Assembly: GCF_900769625.1 (NCBI RefSeq) | Contig: NZ_CAAGHK010000075.1 | Coordinates: 71,052 to 135,051, forward strand | Source of the DNA: an uncultured Clostridium sp. | GTDB lineage: Bacteria > Bacillota > Clostridia > Clostridiales > Clostridiaceae | Direction: 5' to 3' | DNA length: 64,000 nucleotides | Shown here: positions 27,546-35,514 of the stretch, piece by piece | How the letters are laid out: every line of letters starts with the position of its first letter | Numbering within the stretch: position 1 is the stretch's first letter | Made by a program: the position numbers and the translations under genes | Notes under the pieces: generated by a model | What the model saw: the letters and a program-made list of their open reading frames with translations, nothing else | What the model was told of the DNA's origin: nothing | Databases searched by the model: none

Positions 27546-27916
27546 TCTGCTGCCTCCATAACTGCATAAGCAATTGCATTAGTCCTATTATGAGAAATAC
27601 TGATATGTATATTGACATCGCTTAGCCCTAAAACATCATATACCTTATCACTTAAATTAACTAATGGCTTCCCCAGCTTATCCCTTAATATCTCTATATC
27701 CTTTACCCCAAAATCTCTAAAACCAGTTCCAACAGCCTTGCTTACAGCTTCCTTTGCTGCAAAATTTCCTGCAATCACTTCACTTCTAAATCCTCTTGAC
27801 TCAAATATTTTCATCTCATTTTCTGTAAATAATTTATTTAAAAAACCATTTGTCCGTTTTACTGCATTCTCTATTCTCTCAATTTCAATAATATCTGTTC
27901 CAATTCCTATAATCAA
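27542..27916 (-). CDS. acpS: Holo-[acyl-carrier-protein] synthase
   Basis: Phosphopantetheinyl transferase of 124 residues that converts apo-ACP to holo-ACP for fatty acid synthesis. Motifs: IGIGTDIIEIERI with the Mg-binding Asp, FAAKEAVSKAVGTGF, and ISISHNRTNAIAYAV at the C-terminus. The start ATG 27916 is preceded by a GTGAGG site. First gene of the acpS-nnr-gerS-like set. Confidence 0.95.
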   Translation of the reverse strand: MIIGIGTDIIEIERIENAVKRTNGFLNKLFTENEMKIFESRGFRSEVIAGNFAAKEAVSKAVGTGFRDFGVKDIEILRDKLGKPLVNLSDKVYDVLGLSDVNIHISISHNRTNAIAYAVMEAAE

Positions 27917-28032
27917 TTATATCGCCTCACTTTTAGTAATATATTACCACAATATAAACGAAATAATTTATAGTAATCAAAAAAATAAACTCTCAATTCA
28001 AATGTAAACTTTTTCTAAATAAATTAGCTAAT

Positions 28033-28356
28033 TTAATTTTCGAGTAAACTTTTATAATCTGCTTCATATGAAAACTTATCTGCATAATATCCCATTATTT
28101 CTACTAAATGAATCGGCGAAAGATTATTTTTATATAATTTCATGAGTAGCCGTTCTGCCTCAGGTCTTTGGTAAGAAATCATATCAATTTTATCTCTTTC
28201 AATATTTGTATTTTTCATTCCAACGTAATCTTTTCTTTCTATTTCGATACCATATACTGGTGTTCCCCTATAATCAGACTTAATCAGTCTATAAAAATAA
28301 TTGAATTCTATATCATCCCCCTTACTCTTACACTCATATTCTTCTGCTATATTCAT
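28033..28356 (-). CDS. Clostridial protein of unknown function (DUF6514-like)
   Basis: Protein of 107 residues, soluble, without cysteine motifs apart from one Cys. It contains FNYFYRLIKSDYRGTPVYGI followed by a helical C-terminal half (EAERLLMKLYKNNLSPIHLV). I recognise this as resembling the small clostridial family DUF6514, from memory only. A GAGGGG ribosome site precedes the ATG. It may be cotranscribed ahead of acpS, about 115 bases downstream. Function unknown. Confidence 0.6.
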   Translation of the reverse strand: MNIAEEYECKSKGDDIEFNYFYRLIKSDYRGTPVYGIEIERKDYVGMKNTNIERDKIDMISYQRPEAERLLMKLYKNNLSPIHLVEIMGYYADKFSYEADYKSLLEN

Positions 28357-28861
28357 AATTATTCAACCCCTCAAACAATTTTACAATAAAATCTTATCAC
28401 ATTCTTAAATGATAAAATGTCAAAGCATGTACCTAGCAGTTATGAATCGTATATTTTTTATTGACAATAAACTCTCAATATTTATTTTTTACAACATAAT
28501 ACACATTTGAATATACATGTTATTTCATTAATCTTGTCGAATTTAAAGTTTTTTAATCAAATCTAATTCATTGATTTTTCACATATTTATACAAATAAAA
28601 AAAGAGTTCATACGAACTCTTTTTTTATCTCATAATTTCTTTTTTGTTAACCATAATTGAAAAACGTTTTAGATATCGTTTACATTTTTATTATATCATA
28701 ATTTTAAATATTTACAAGTTTTTTCATGTTTTATTTTATTTTTCTTTTTATATTAATAAATGTAATATGCTTTCTATATATTGGTTGTTTGTTTTTTTGC
28801 ATTATGTATATACAATATTTTTTAAAAATAATTAAAAAATATTGTATTAACATAACTTATC
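28357..28861. other. Intergenic region with bidirectional terminator
   Basis: About 500 bases without a gene. It contains the palindromic terminator at 28597-28626 and a TTGTCGAA sequence (28534-28541) resembling a Spo0A box upstream of the DUF6514-like gene. The rest is A+T-rich and unassigned. Confidence 0.5.
28597..28626. terminator. Bidirectional rho-independent terminator
   Basis: Fully palindromic AGAGTTCATACGAACTCT flanked by A and T runs on both sides. It probably ends the ssb-like transcript on the minus strand. Confidence 0.8.
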
Positions 28862-29215
28862 TTAACAATTTTCCTCTATATCATCCTGAGCTTCTCTTCT
28901 AGTACTTATAAATTTAAAATCTTCCGCAACAACTTCAGCAATATATCTCCTTACTCCATCTTTATCCTCATAGCTTCCAGTTTTCAATCTTCCACTGACA
29001 GTAATAAGACTTCCCTTTTTTGTATGTTTACAAATGATTTCAGCTTTCTTTCCCCATACAGCTATAGTTATAAAATCTGCCTCCCTTGTTCCATCAGGCA
29101 ATTTAAAATTTCTCTGAACAGCTATTACAAATCGAGTATATACTTTATCTCCACTTTCATTCTGCTTTAGCTCTGGATCTTTTATTAAGCGTCCCAATAA
29201 TATTATCTTATTCAT
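28862..29215 (-). CDS. Single-stranded DNA-binding protein paralogue
   Basis: OB-fold SSB of 117 residues. The domain is well conserved: KIILLGRLIKDPELKQ, VYTRFVIAVQRNFKLPDG, ADFITIAVWGKKAEIICKH, SLITVSGRLKTGSYEDKDG. It lacks the long flexible tail and the acidic DDDIPF-type tip through which replicative SSB binds partners; only a short acidic end is left. It is therefore more like a secondary SSB (SsbB type, used in DNA uptake or stress) than the main replication protein. The ATG at 29215 has a GGAGG site; the frame stays open 21 codons upstream. Confidence 0.88.
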   Translation of the reverse strand: MNKIILLGRLIKDPELKQNESGDKVYTRFVIAVQRNFKLPDGTREADFITIAVWGKKAEIICKHTKKGSLITVSGRLKTGSYEDKDGVRRYIAEVVAEDFKFISTRREAQDDIEENC

Positions 29216-29407
29216 AAATATACCTCCACAGTATTTTTTTCCTTTAAAGTTATATCCATAAAAAAAGATAATATACACTTAACTTAAAATTATTCTTTAA
29301 CTATCGTTTTAATACTTACATTCTAACGATAAATTTTCATCAAACAAAAGAAATCCGCAAAAATTTCACCCTTAATTGTCAATGGTCAAATGTCAATTGA
29401 TAATTGA

Positions 29408-30265
29408 TTAATATCTGCTCTTTAAATTCCTATCTTTTATCTGCCCTATAACGCAGTTTATTTCTACTCCTAATATAAATATCATCGATATTAAAAATAG
29501 CCATGTCATTAATATGAATACTGCTCCCAGGCTCCCGTAAAATCTCGAATAATTTCCAAAATTATTTATATAAAATGAAAATCCAAAAGATACAGCTATC
29601 CATCCAACAGTACTGAATATTGCACCTGGAATTACTTCTTTTGACTTTAGTCTCTTTGTAGGAGAAAACATATATATTATTGCAAATATAAATATCATTA
29701 CAATAAATACAAATGCATACCTAAACATATTCCATAAAAATATTACAATTCTATAGAATGGCATTCTATTTATTATGTTATTTCCTATTACATTACCGAA
29801 TACAAGCATTGCTAATGCTAATACAATAATCAAAGCCAAGCCCATTATACCTATCATAGAAATTATAGCTCTTTTAATGAATGACCTATTTTCCTTCAAG
29901 TCATATGCCTTATTTACCCCTTTTATTACTGCTCTGAATGCTGAAGATGAAGTCCATATCATCAATAGAATTGATACTCCTAATAATCCTGTATGTTGAG
30001 TATCAACAACTTCATAAATTATTGACTTAGTTAAGTCAACTATACTTTTTGGAAGAATTGTATTTAAGTTATTCAGTACTTCTACAGAACTTAAAGGACT
30101 TAATCCTACAAGCGTTATAAGAAATATCATAAATGGGAAAAATGATAATATTAAATAATATGCAAGCTGAGATGACAAAGCAACAACATCATCTCTTTTT
30201 ATCTTCACTATAAGATGTATCAGCAGATTTATCTGACTCCTTATACTACATTTTAAACTGCTCAT
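29408..30265 (-). CDS. YihY/BrkB family inner membrane protein
   Basis: Protein of 285 residues with six transmembrane segments. Family features are DDVVALSSQLAYYLILSFFP near the N-terminus, LLMIWTSSSAFRAVIKGVNKAYD in the middle (written here as two adjoining motifs, LLMIWTSSSAF and RAVIKGVNKAYD), and GSLGAVFILMTWLF near the end. Older annotation calls the family ribonuclease BN, which is not supported. Substrate unknown. Start ATG at 30265 (the preceding TTG is also open). A 16-bp inverted repeat lies about 110 bases upstream. Confidence 0.88.
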   Translation of the reverse strand: MSSLKCSIRSQINLLIHLIVKIKRDDVVALSSQLAYYLILSFFPFMIFLITLVGLSPLSSVEVLNNLNTILPKSIVDLTKSIIYEVVDTQHTGLLGVSILLMIWTSSSAFRAVIKGVNKAYDLKENRSFIKRAIISMIGIMGLALIIVLALAMLVFGNVIGNNIINRMPFYRIVIFLWNMFRYAFVFIVMIFIFAIIYMFSPTKRLKSKEVIPGAIFSTVGWIAVSFGFSFYINNFGNYSRFYGSLGAVFILMTWLFLISMIFILGVEINCVIGQIKDRNLKSRY

Positions 30266-30376
30266 CAAATCACCATATTTCCTTTCTTTAAGTATTCTAA
30301 GTTTCTGTCTATAGAATTTATCATATACTATATGCTACTCTACTTTCAAATATAATATTCTTCAGTTCAACATTAT

Positions 30377-30439
30377 TTTCACTAAAACTATATCGATTTA
30401 ATCATAATTAATTATTAAATGAGTATAGTTTTAGTGAAA
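30377..30439. promoter_or_regulatory. Long perfect inverted repeat upstream of the YihY gene
   Basis: TTTCACTAAAACTATA and its exact reverse complement TATAGTTTTAGTGAAA are separated by 31 bases. There is no T run, so it is not an intrinsic terminator. It could be a two-site operator or an RNA stem. Confidence 0.5.
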
Positions 30440-30462
30440 GATACATATCTTTATACAAAAAA

Positions 30463-30504
30463 CTGCCATAGTTTAAAATTTAATTTTAAACCATGGCAGT
30501 TCAT
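30463..30504 (-). terminator. Rho-independent terminator of the dltD-X-B unit
   Basis: Minus strand AACTGCCAT … ATGGCAGTT with an inner GTTTAAAA/TTTTAAAC extension and a following TTTTTTG, 16 bases after the dltB stop. Confidence 0.9.
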
Positions 30505-30519
30505 ATATTAATTTAGAAC

Positions 30520-31737
30520 TTATTTAGTAAATAAATACCCAGAAAAAATTAATAATCCAAAACATACAACATTAAAAGTTACTATTACCTGTACACATTG
30601 AAACCATTTTTCTTTTTTATAATTCTTATAAAATTTAGATTTACGTTCATAAATATCTGTTAATACTAATGCTATCCCCTGATATAAACCATAAATTATA
30701 TAATAAGGAGTTATCCCATGCCATAATCCCATAACAAGCATAGTAATTATCTGTGCTGCATGCGATGCATGTATCCTGTTTTTAAACATCTTCTTTCTCA
30801 TGCTATTTAGTACAAATCTTGAATATATATAATCACCAAACCATTTTGATAATGAAATATGCCATCTGTTCCAGAATTCCTTCATACTTTTACTCAAAAA
30901 AGGCAGATTAAAATTCTCAGGAGTCCTTATGCCTAGAAAATAACTTGTCCCAATTGCAAAAGCGCTATAACCTGCAAAATCGAAGAATAGATACATACTA
31001 TATGCATACATATAACTTACTGAATTATGAAAAGTTATTTCATCTGGAATTTTATCCATCCATAGTGTGCTTATCAATGCTGCTATACAGAACTTATAAA
31101 GAATTCCCTTTAAAATATGCTCCATGCCATTAAAAATATATGAATGAATATATTCCTGTCTACTGATCTTCATTTTTGAATCCTTAGTAAATCTCCTAAA
31201 CCTATCTATTGGGCCACAGCTTAATGTTGGTACAAAAATAATAAAATATATTAGATCAATTATATTAAGTTCACTGATACTGCCATCATAAATCTCAATT
31301 ATCATCTGTATCGCCTTAAAATTGATGTATGATAATCCTATAAAACCAACAGCTCCAATATCAGTCAGAGGGGATATCTTCAATATTATTACTGGAAGCA
31401 TGCATAATATAAGTGCTGTAAAATATATATATTTGTTTTCAGAACACTTCCTTATATGAAAATATACTTTTATCAAAAGAGTTTCTCCCAATAAAAATAA
31501 AATAAACAATATTATTTCTATCTGAGAACACTTCAATGCACTTCTAAAATCACCTTTAGCAAGATAACTGAATACAGTATCTAATTTCCATCCCATTATT
31601 ATAATTATCATAACTGCTGAAAAAATAATCCCATATGGTCTTATTAACTTTTCTCTAATACCCAGAATAACTGCTGGTATTAACATAAGCATTAATATAT
31701 ACAAATAAAAATAACTTCCATACTGTTCTAACGACAT
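30520..31737 (-). CDS. dltB: MBOAT acyltransferase DltB (teichoic acid D-alanylation)
   Basis: Membrane-bound O-acyltransferase of 405 residues with about eleven hydrophobic segments. The block FFDFAGYSAFAIGTSYFLGI-RTPENFN, EFWNRWHISLS (His 293) and MGLWHGITPYYIIYGLYQG (catalytic His 340) is characteristic of DltB. DltB takes D-alanine from DltC on the cytoplasmic side and passes it outward for transfer to teichoic acid. Here it follows dltD and a DltX-like microprotein, while dltA and dltC are absent from the neighbourhood. GGAGAG ribosome site at the ATG. Confidence 0.88.
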   Translation of the reverse strand: MSLEQYGSYFYLYILMLMLIPAVILGIREKLIRPYGIIFSAVMIIIIMGWKLDTVFSYLAKGDFRSALKCSQIEIILFILFLLGETLLIKVYFHIRKCSENKYIYFTALILCMLPVIILKISPLTDIGAVGFIGLSYINFKAIQMIIEIYDGSISELNIIDLIYFIIFVPTLSCGPIDRFRRFTKDSKMKISRQEYIHSYIFNGMEHILKGILYKFCIAALISTLWMDKIPDEITFHNSVSYMYAYSMYLFFDFAGYSAFAIGTSYFLGIRTPENFNLPFLSKSMKEFWNRWHISLSKWFGDYIYSRFVLNSMRKKMFKNRIHASHAAQIITMLVMGLWHGITPYYIIYGLYQGIALVLTDIYERKSKFYKNYKKEKWFQCVQVIVTFNVVCFGLLIFSGYLFTK

Positions 31738-31857
31738 CTTAATCTCTCCACAAACTCATTGTATTTTATTCTTTTTATATCTCATTTAGACATTAACTTA
31801 CATCATCATATAATCTTGTGCCAAATTATAACCTTAACTTAACACACTTCCAGAACA

Positions 31858-31974
31858 TTAAAACTGACTATAAACAAAAGGTATATCGCATGATGAATAG
31901 AAAAAATATACAAATAAAGCTAATGAAATTGTTACTGATAAAAAAATTGTCCTTTTTAATTCTCTATTTTTCAT
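31858..31974 (-). CDS. dltX: DltX-like membrane microprotein
   Basis: Open frame of 38 codons between dltD and dltB, on the same strand. The product begins MKNRELKRT, has one hydrophobic helix (IFLSVTISLALFVYFFY, about residues 10-26) and ends in PFVYSQF. Known DltX proteins are about 45-50 residues with one helix and a conserved C-terminus of the type F-[IV]-Y-N-x-F, whose Tyr takes part in D-alanyl transfer between DltB and DltD. The match in size, topology, last residues and location is good. The ATG overlaps the dltD stop by 11 bases and has only a distant AAGGA, so translation is probably coupled to dltD. Confidence 0.75.
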   Translation of the reverse strand: MKNRELKRTIFLSVTISLALFVYFFYSSCDIPFVYSQF

Positions 31975-33151
31975 TAAAGTGATTATAAATTCCTTCACTG
32001 ACTTTAAGCCACCCTTCTTCTCCTAGATGCATAACATCTATTAAAAATCCTTGTTTATATTCATACTGTCTCAAGTCAAGAACATCAAGATTCTGTTCTT
32101 TAGATAATCTATCAATTGAGTTGTAATATTCATTCCTCCTATCTATATTTAACCCTAAATAATCATAATACCATCCATTAACAGGAGGCATTATAATATA
32201 TGGTTTTATATTTAAATCCTCACAGACACTTAAGAAAAATTTAAAATCATCCATTTCTACTGATGATAATGTATCATTGTTTTCCAAGTATCCATCAAGA
32301 TAATCTAAATGCTCCTTAATATTTTTATCATAATAGTCATCGGTCAGATGAAACTGGTTTGTAGAAACTTCGTTTCTGTTTTTTTCACTAATCTGCATTT
32401 GCTCTTCTCCCCAGTTAATTTCCTCTAGTTCTTCTTTAGGTTTCTTTTGTGGTAGTTTTTTCATTTCTTCATAAATCAATGCCTTATCTTTAATTGTTGA
32501 AAGATAATTACTTATTTTATAATATGGATTCATAATAAACATACATATCTTTTTAAATAAGTTTGGATTTGAATATAACCTTGCATATAATGCTTCTGCT
32601 TGATACTTGTCGGTCTGTTCTAAAAGCGAATAAACTCTTTTAGCATAATACTGCTTATTTTCTTCACTGATCTTAGGATTGTTTAGAAAATTATAAAATT
32701 GTATTTCTGAAAAATTCGCTGCAAATTTATCAGCTTTTACACCATCCGAATTATCAAACCACTGTAGTGAAAGTATATATGCTACTTTCTGATTACTTTT
32801 TAAATCACTCCCTCCAATATAAGTCGCTTGCTGAAGATTCTGTACATATCCTCTTCCAAAACAGCTTATATTATAATCTGCTCCCTTTATAGGAAATAAC
32901 TTTATGCTGTTCTGTTTAACGTTGATAGCCATTTCTGATGAGCCAAATAAAAATAAATCGTTGCTGTCATCTAATATATCCTTTGCAATAATGCTGCTGT
33001 CCTTAATATAATCTCCATACTCCCTGCCAAATTCAGAAAGATCCCTTGTCTTTTTCAAGGTACTTATCTGAGTATTTAAAAATTGATTAATACCTATAAT
33101 AACTGTAATTACTATAAATGCAACAATAATAAAGCTTGTCTTATCTTTCAT
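31964..33151 (-). CDS. dltD: DltD, D-alanine transfer protein
   Basis: Single-pass membrane protein of 395 residues with an extracytoplasmic SGNH-like hydrolase domain. One N-terminal helix (about 6-24), then LFLFGSSEMAIN (catalytic Ser 71/72), QNLQQATYIGG, KPYIIMPPVNGWYYDYLG and the C-terminal catalytic dyad LIDVMHLGEEGW (Asp 372, His 375). DltD moves D-alanine to lipoteichoic acid outside the cell. It is the first gene of the unit, the reverse of the usual X-A-B-C-D order, and the stop codon of the sugar dehydrogenase is separated by a terminator. Confidence 0.88.
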   Translation of the reverse strand: MKDKTSFIIVAFIVITVIIGINQFLNTQISTLKKTRDLSEFGREYGDYIKDSSIIAKDILDDSNDLFLFGSSEMAINVKQNSIKLFPIKGADYNISCFGRGYVQNLQQATYIGGSDLKSNQKVAYILSLQWFDNSDGVKADKFAANFSEIQFYNFLNNPKISEENKQYYAKRVYSLLEQTDKYQAEALYARLYSNPNLFKKICMFIMNPYYKISNYLSTIKDKALIYEEMKKLPQKKPKEELEEINWGEEQMQISEKNRNEVSTNQFHLTDDYYDKNIKEHLDYLDGYLENNDTLSSVEMDDFKFFLSVCEDLNIKPYIIMPPVNGWYYDYLGLNIDRRNEYYNSIDRLSKEQNLDVLDLRQYEYKQGFLIDVMHLGEEGWLKVSEGIYNHFNEK

Positions 33152-33373
33152 GGCATAACTTTCTCCTTACAAATACTCTCAATATTGTATTATAAATCAA
33201 ATTCATTTTATAAATTTATTATGAACTTTTTATATGTCAGAAATGTGACAATTAATCCATTTTATTCATATATTTCATTTCTAGATTTCTAAAAATTATC
33301 ACGGTCATACTCCTTAATTAGAAATTAAATATGAATAGATTTAATGTAAATAGCGCTCTCTTAATTTGCATAT

Positions 33374-33418
33374 AAAAAAGCAGAAAAACTGATGTATTAA
33401 ACAATTTTTCTGCTTATT
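33374..33418 (-). terminator. Rho-independent terminator of the nucleotide-sugar operon
   Basis: Minus strand AAGCAGAAAAA … TTTTTCTGCTT stem followed by TTTTTTA. It ends the aminotransferase-acetyltransferase-dehydrogenase unit. Confidence 0.88.
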
Positions 33419-33425
33419 CTTATAA

Positions 33426-34742
33426 TTATAATTTGAATATCTTATCTCTGTTATTAACTACATTCTTAGTAGCATTTCTTGTGTCATAAACAACCTTAGC
33501 TCTTTCTACTATTTTTTCATAGTCATAGCAGCTGTGGTTAGTAGTTATTATTACTATATCTGAATCGTCTATAACTTCAGTCCAGTCTACTGAATTATAT
33601 GTTTTACCTTTATATCTTGATATAGGACAGTATGGATCATTAACCATAAGCTCTGCACCATTCTTTTCTAATAATTCAATTACTTTAAATGCTGGAGATT
33701 CTCTGTAGTCATCTATATCATTCTTGTAAGCAACACCCATTAATAGAACCTTTGCTCCATTTAATGCTTTCTTGTGCTTATTTAATATCTTCATAACATT
33801 ATCTAATACAAATTCAGGCATTGAATCATTGATTTCTCCTGAAGTTTCGATTAATCTTGTATGATAGTCATATTCTTTAGCCTTCCATTCTAAATAGAAA
33901 GGATCTAGTGGTATACAGTGTCCACCAAGACCTGGTCCTGGATAAAATGGCATGAATCCGTATGGTTTAGTCTTAGCTGCATCGATAACTTCCCATACAT
34001 CTATACCCATTCTGTTACAAAGTATAGCCATTTCATTAGCTAAGCCTATATTGATGTTTCTGAAAGTATTTTCAAGGATTTTTTCCATCTCAGCTACAGC
34101 TGGTGATGAAACTGTATGGATATCCCCCTCTAATATATTTCTATATAATGCTGCTGCTACTTCTGTACATTCTGCACTGCATCCACCAACAACTTTTGGT
34201 GTATTTTTAGTATTGTACTGCTTATTACCTGGATCTACTCTTTCAGGTGAGAATGCTAAGAAGAAGTCTTCTCCACATTTTAATCCGCTTTCTTCTAATA
34301 TTGGCTTAAGAACTTCTTCAGTAGTTCCTGGGTAAGTAGTACTTTCAAGTATGATAAGCATACCTTTGTGAAGATACTCTGCTACGCTCTTTGTTGATGA
34401 TACTACATATGATAAATCTGGCTGCTTATATAAATCTAATGGAGTTGGAACACAGATACAGATTGTATCAACATCTTTTACAAAGCTAAAGTCTGTAGTT
34501 GCCCTTAAAGAACCATCTTCAACTAATTTCTTTAATGTTTCATCAACTACATCTCCGATATAGTTTTTACCTTCATTAACCATGTTAACCTTTTTATCTT
34601 GAACATCAAAACCTATAGTCTGATATCCTGCATGAGCTTTTTCTACTGCTAATGGTAATCCTACATATCCAAGACCAACTACCCCAACTTTAGCAGTTTT
34701 ATTATTTATTTTATCTAATAATTGTTGCTTTAACACTGACAT
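33426..34742 (-). CDS. UDP-N-acetyl-hexosamine 6-dehydrogenase (WbpA/WecC type)
   Basis: NAD-dependent nucleotide-sugar dehydrogenase of 438 residues. Rossmann motif VGVVGLGYVGLPLAVEKA, then ICVPTPLDLYKQPDLS, LESTTYPGTTEEV, FSPERVDPGN and the catalytic-cysteine segment GPGLGGHCIPLDP. The YxPGPGLGGHCIP form is typical of enzymes oxidising UDP-GlcNAc or UDP-ManNAc to the uronic acid rather than UDP-Glc. Its two upstream neighbours suggest the product goes on to a diacetamido-uronic acid. AGGAGG site before the ATG. Confidence 0.9.
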   Translation of the reverse strand: MSVLKQQLLDKINNKTAKVGVVGLGYVGLPLAVEKAHAGYQTIGFDVQDKKVNMVNEGKNYIGDVVDETLKKLVEDGSLRATTDFSFVKDVDTICICVPTPLDLYKQPDLSYVVSSTKSVAEYLHKGMLIILESTTYPGTTEEVLKPILEESGLKCGEDFFLAFSPERVDPGNKQYNTKNTPKVVGGCSAECTEVAAALYRNILEGDIHTVSSPAVAEMEKILENTFRNINIGLANEMAILCNRMGIDVWEVIDAAKTKPYGFMPFYPGPGLGGHCIPLDPFYLEWKAKEYDYHTRLIETSGEINDSMPEFVLDNVMKILNKHKKALNGAKVLLMGVAYKNDIDDYRESPAFKVIELLEKNGAELMVNDPYCPISRYKGKTYNSVDWTEVIDDSDIVIITTNHSCYDYEKIVERAKVVYDTRNATKNVVNNRDKIFKL

Positions 34743-34823
34743 ATTATACCTCCTATAATCATATAATACAAATGATCATATTACTTAATTTATGTTATAA
34801 ATTTTTATAGCTTTCTTTTTGAA

Positions 34824-35402
34824 TTACTCTTTACATTCAACTTTATCATTATCTTTAGTATAATTTAATCCACAAGCTGGACATGTTGCATGATGTTCAT
34901 CATCAAAAGATAACTTTTCACCACATTTACATACATAACCTTTTATTCTGGCTGGATTCCCCATAACCAAAGCATAATCCGGTATATTCTTAGTTACTAC
35001 TGCTCCAGCTCCAATTAATGCATATTTTCCTATGTTATGACCGCATACAATTGTAACATTAGCTCCAACTGATGCGCCTCTTCCAATTATAGTATCTTTA
35101 TATTCTGTCTTTCTTTCAATAAAGCTTCTAGGATTTATTACATTTGTAAATACGCATGATGGTCCTAAAAATACATCATCCTCACATATTACACCTGTAT
35201 AAACTGAAACGTTATTTTGTATTTTTACTCCATTTCCAAGCTTTACTCCTGGTGATATAACTACATTCTGACCTATGTTGCATTTTTCACCCATTTCTGA
35301 GTTGCTCATCACATGAGAAAAGTGCCAGATTTTTGTTCCATCTCCAATTTTAACATTATCATCTACATAACTTGATTCATGTACAAAATAGTTCTTCTCC
35401 AT
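34824..35402 (-). CDS. Hexapeptide N-acetyltransferase (WbpD-like) with C-terminal zinc ribbon
   Basis: Left-handed beta-helix acyltransferase of 192 residues. Hexapeptide repeats run through most of the chain (VKIGDGTKIWHFSHV, CNIGQNVVISPGVKLG, IIGRGASVGANVTIVCGHNI), matching WbpD/WlbB, which acetylate the 3-amino group of UDP-2-acetamido-3-amino-glucuronate. The last 35 residues hold CKCGEKL and CPACGLNY, a zinc-ribbon-like addition. The ATG at 35402 has GGGAG upstream; the frame remains open for 31 more codons only because it runs through a dispersed repeat. Confidence 0.88.
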   Translation of the reverse strand: MEKNYFVHESSYVDDNVKIGDGTKIWHFSHVMSNSEMGEKCNIGQNVVISPGVKLGNGVKIQNNVSVYTGVICEDDVFLGPSCVFTNVINPRSFIERKTEYKDTIIGRGASVGANVTIVCGHNIGKYALIGAGAVVTKNIPDYALVMGNPARIKGYVCKCGEKLSFDDEHHATCPACGLNYTKDNDKVECKE

Positions 35403-35419
35403 AATTACTCCCTCTCTAT

Positions 35420-35513
35420 TCAGTTGAGAGTTGATAGTGGACAGTTGATAGTTATGGTTAAATACCCAAAAGGTATTTTTCTCCTTAACTCTCAACTCTC
35501 AAATTTCAACTGA
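35420..35513. repeat. Dispersed intergenic hairpin repeat, copy C
   Basis: Arms CAGTTGAGAGTTGATAGT and CTTAACTCTCAACTCTCAA enclose an inner AAATACC/GGTATTT hairpin. It lies between the aminotransferase stop and the acetyltransferase start and produces a spurious in-frame extension of the latter. Confidence 0.7.
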
Positions 35514-35514
35514 T

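Noticed and set aside
27612..28007. Plus-strand open frame of 131 codons
   Set aside because: Antisense shadow of acpS with no ribosome site.
28644..28835. Plus-strand frame of 63 codons, rich in Phe, Tyr and Ile
   Set aside because: Composition follows A+T-rich noncoding DNA; no ribosome site.
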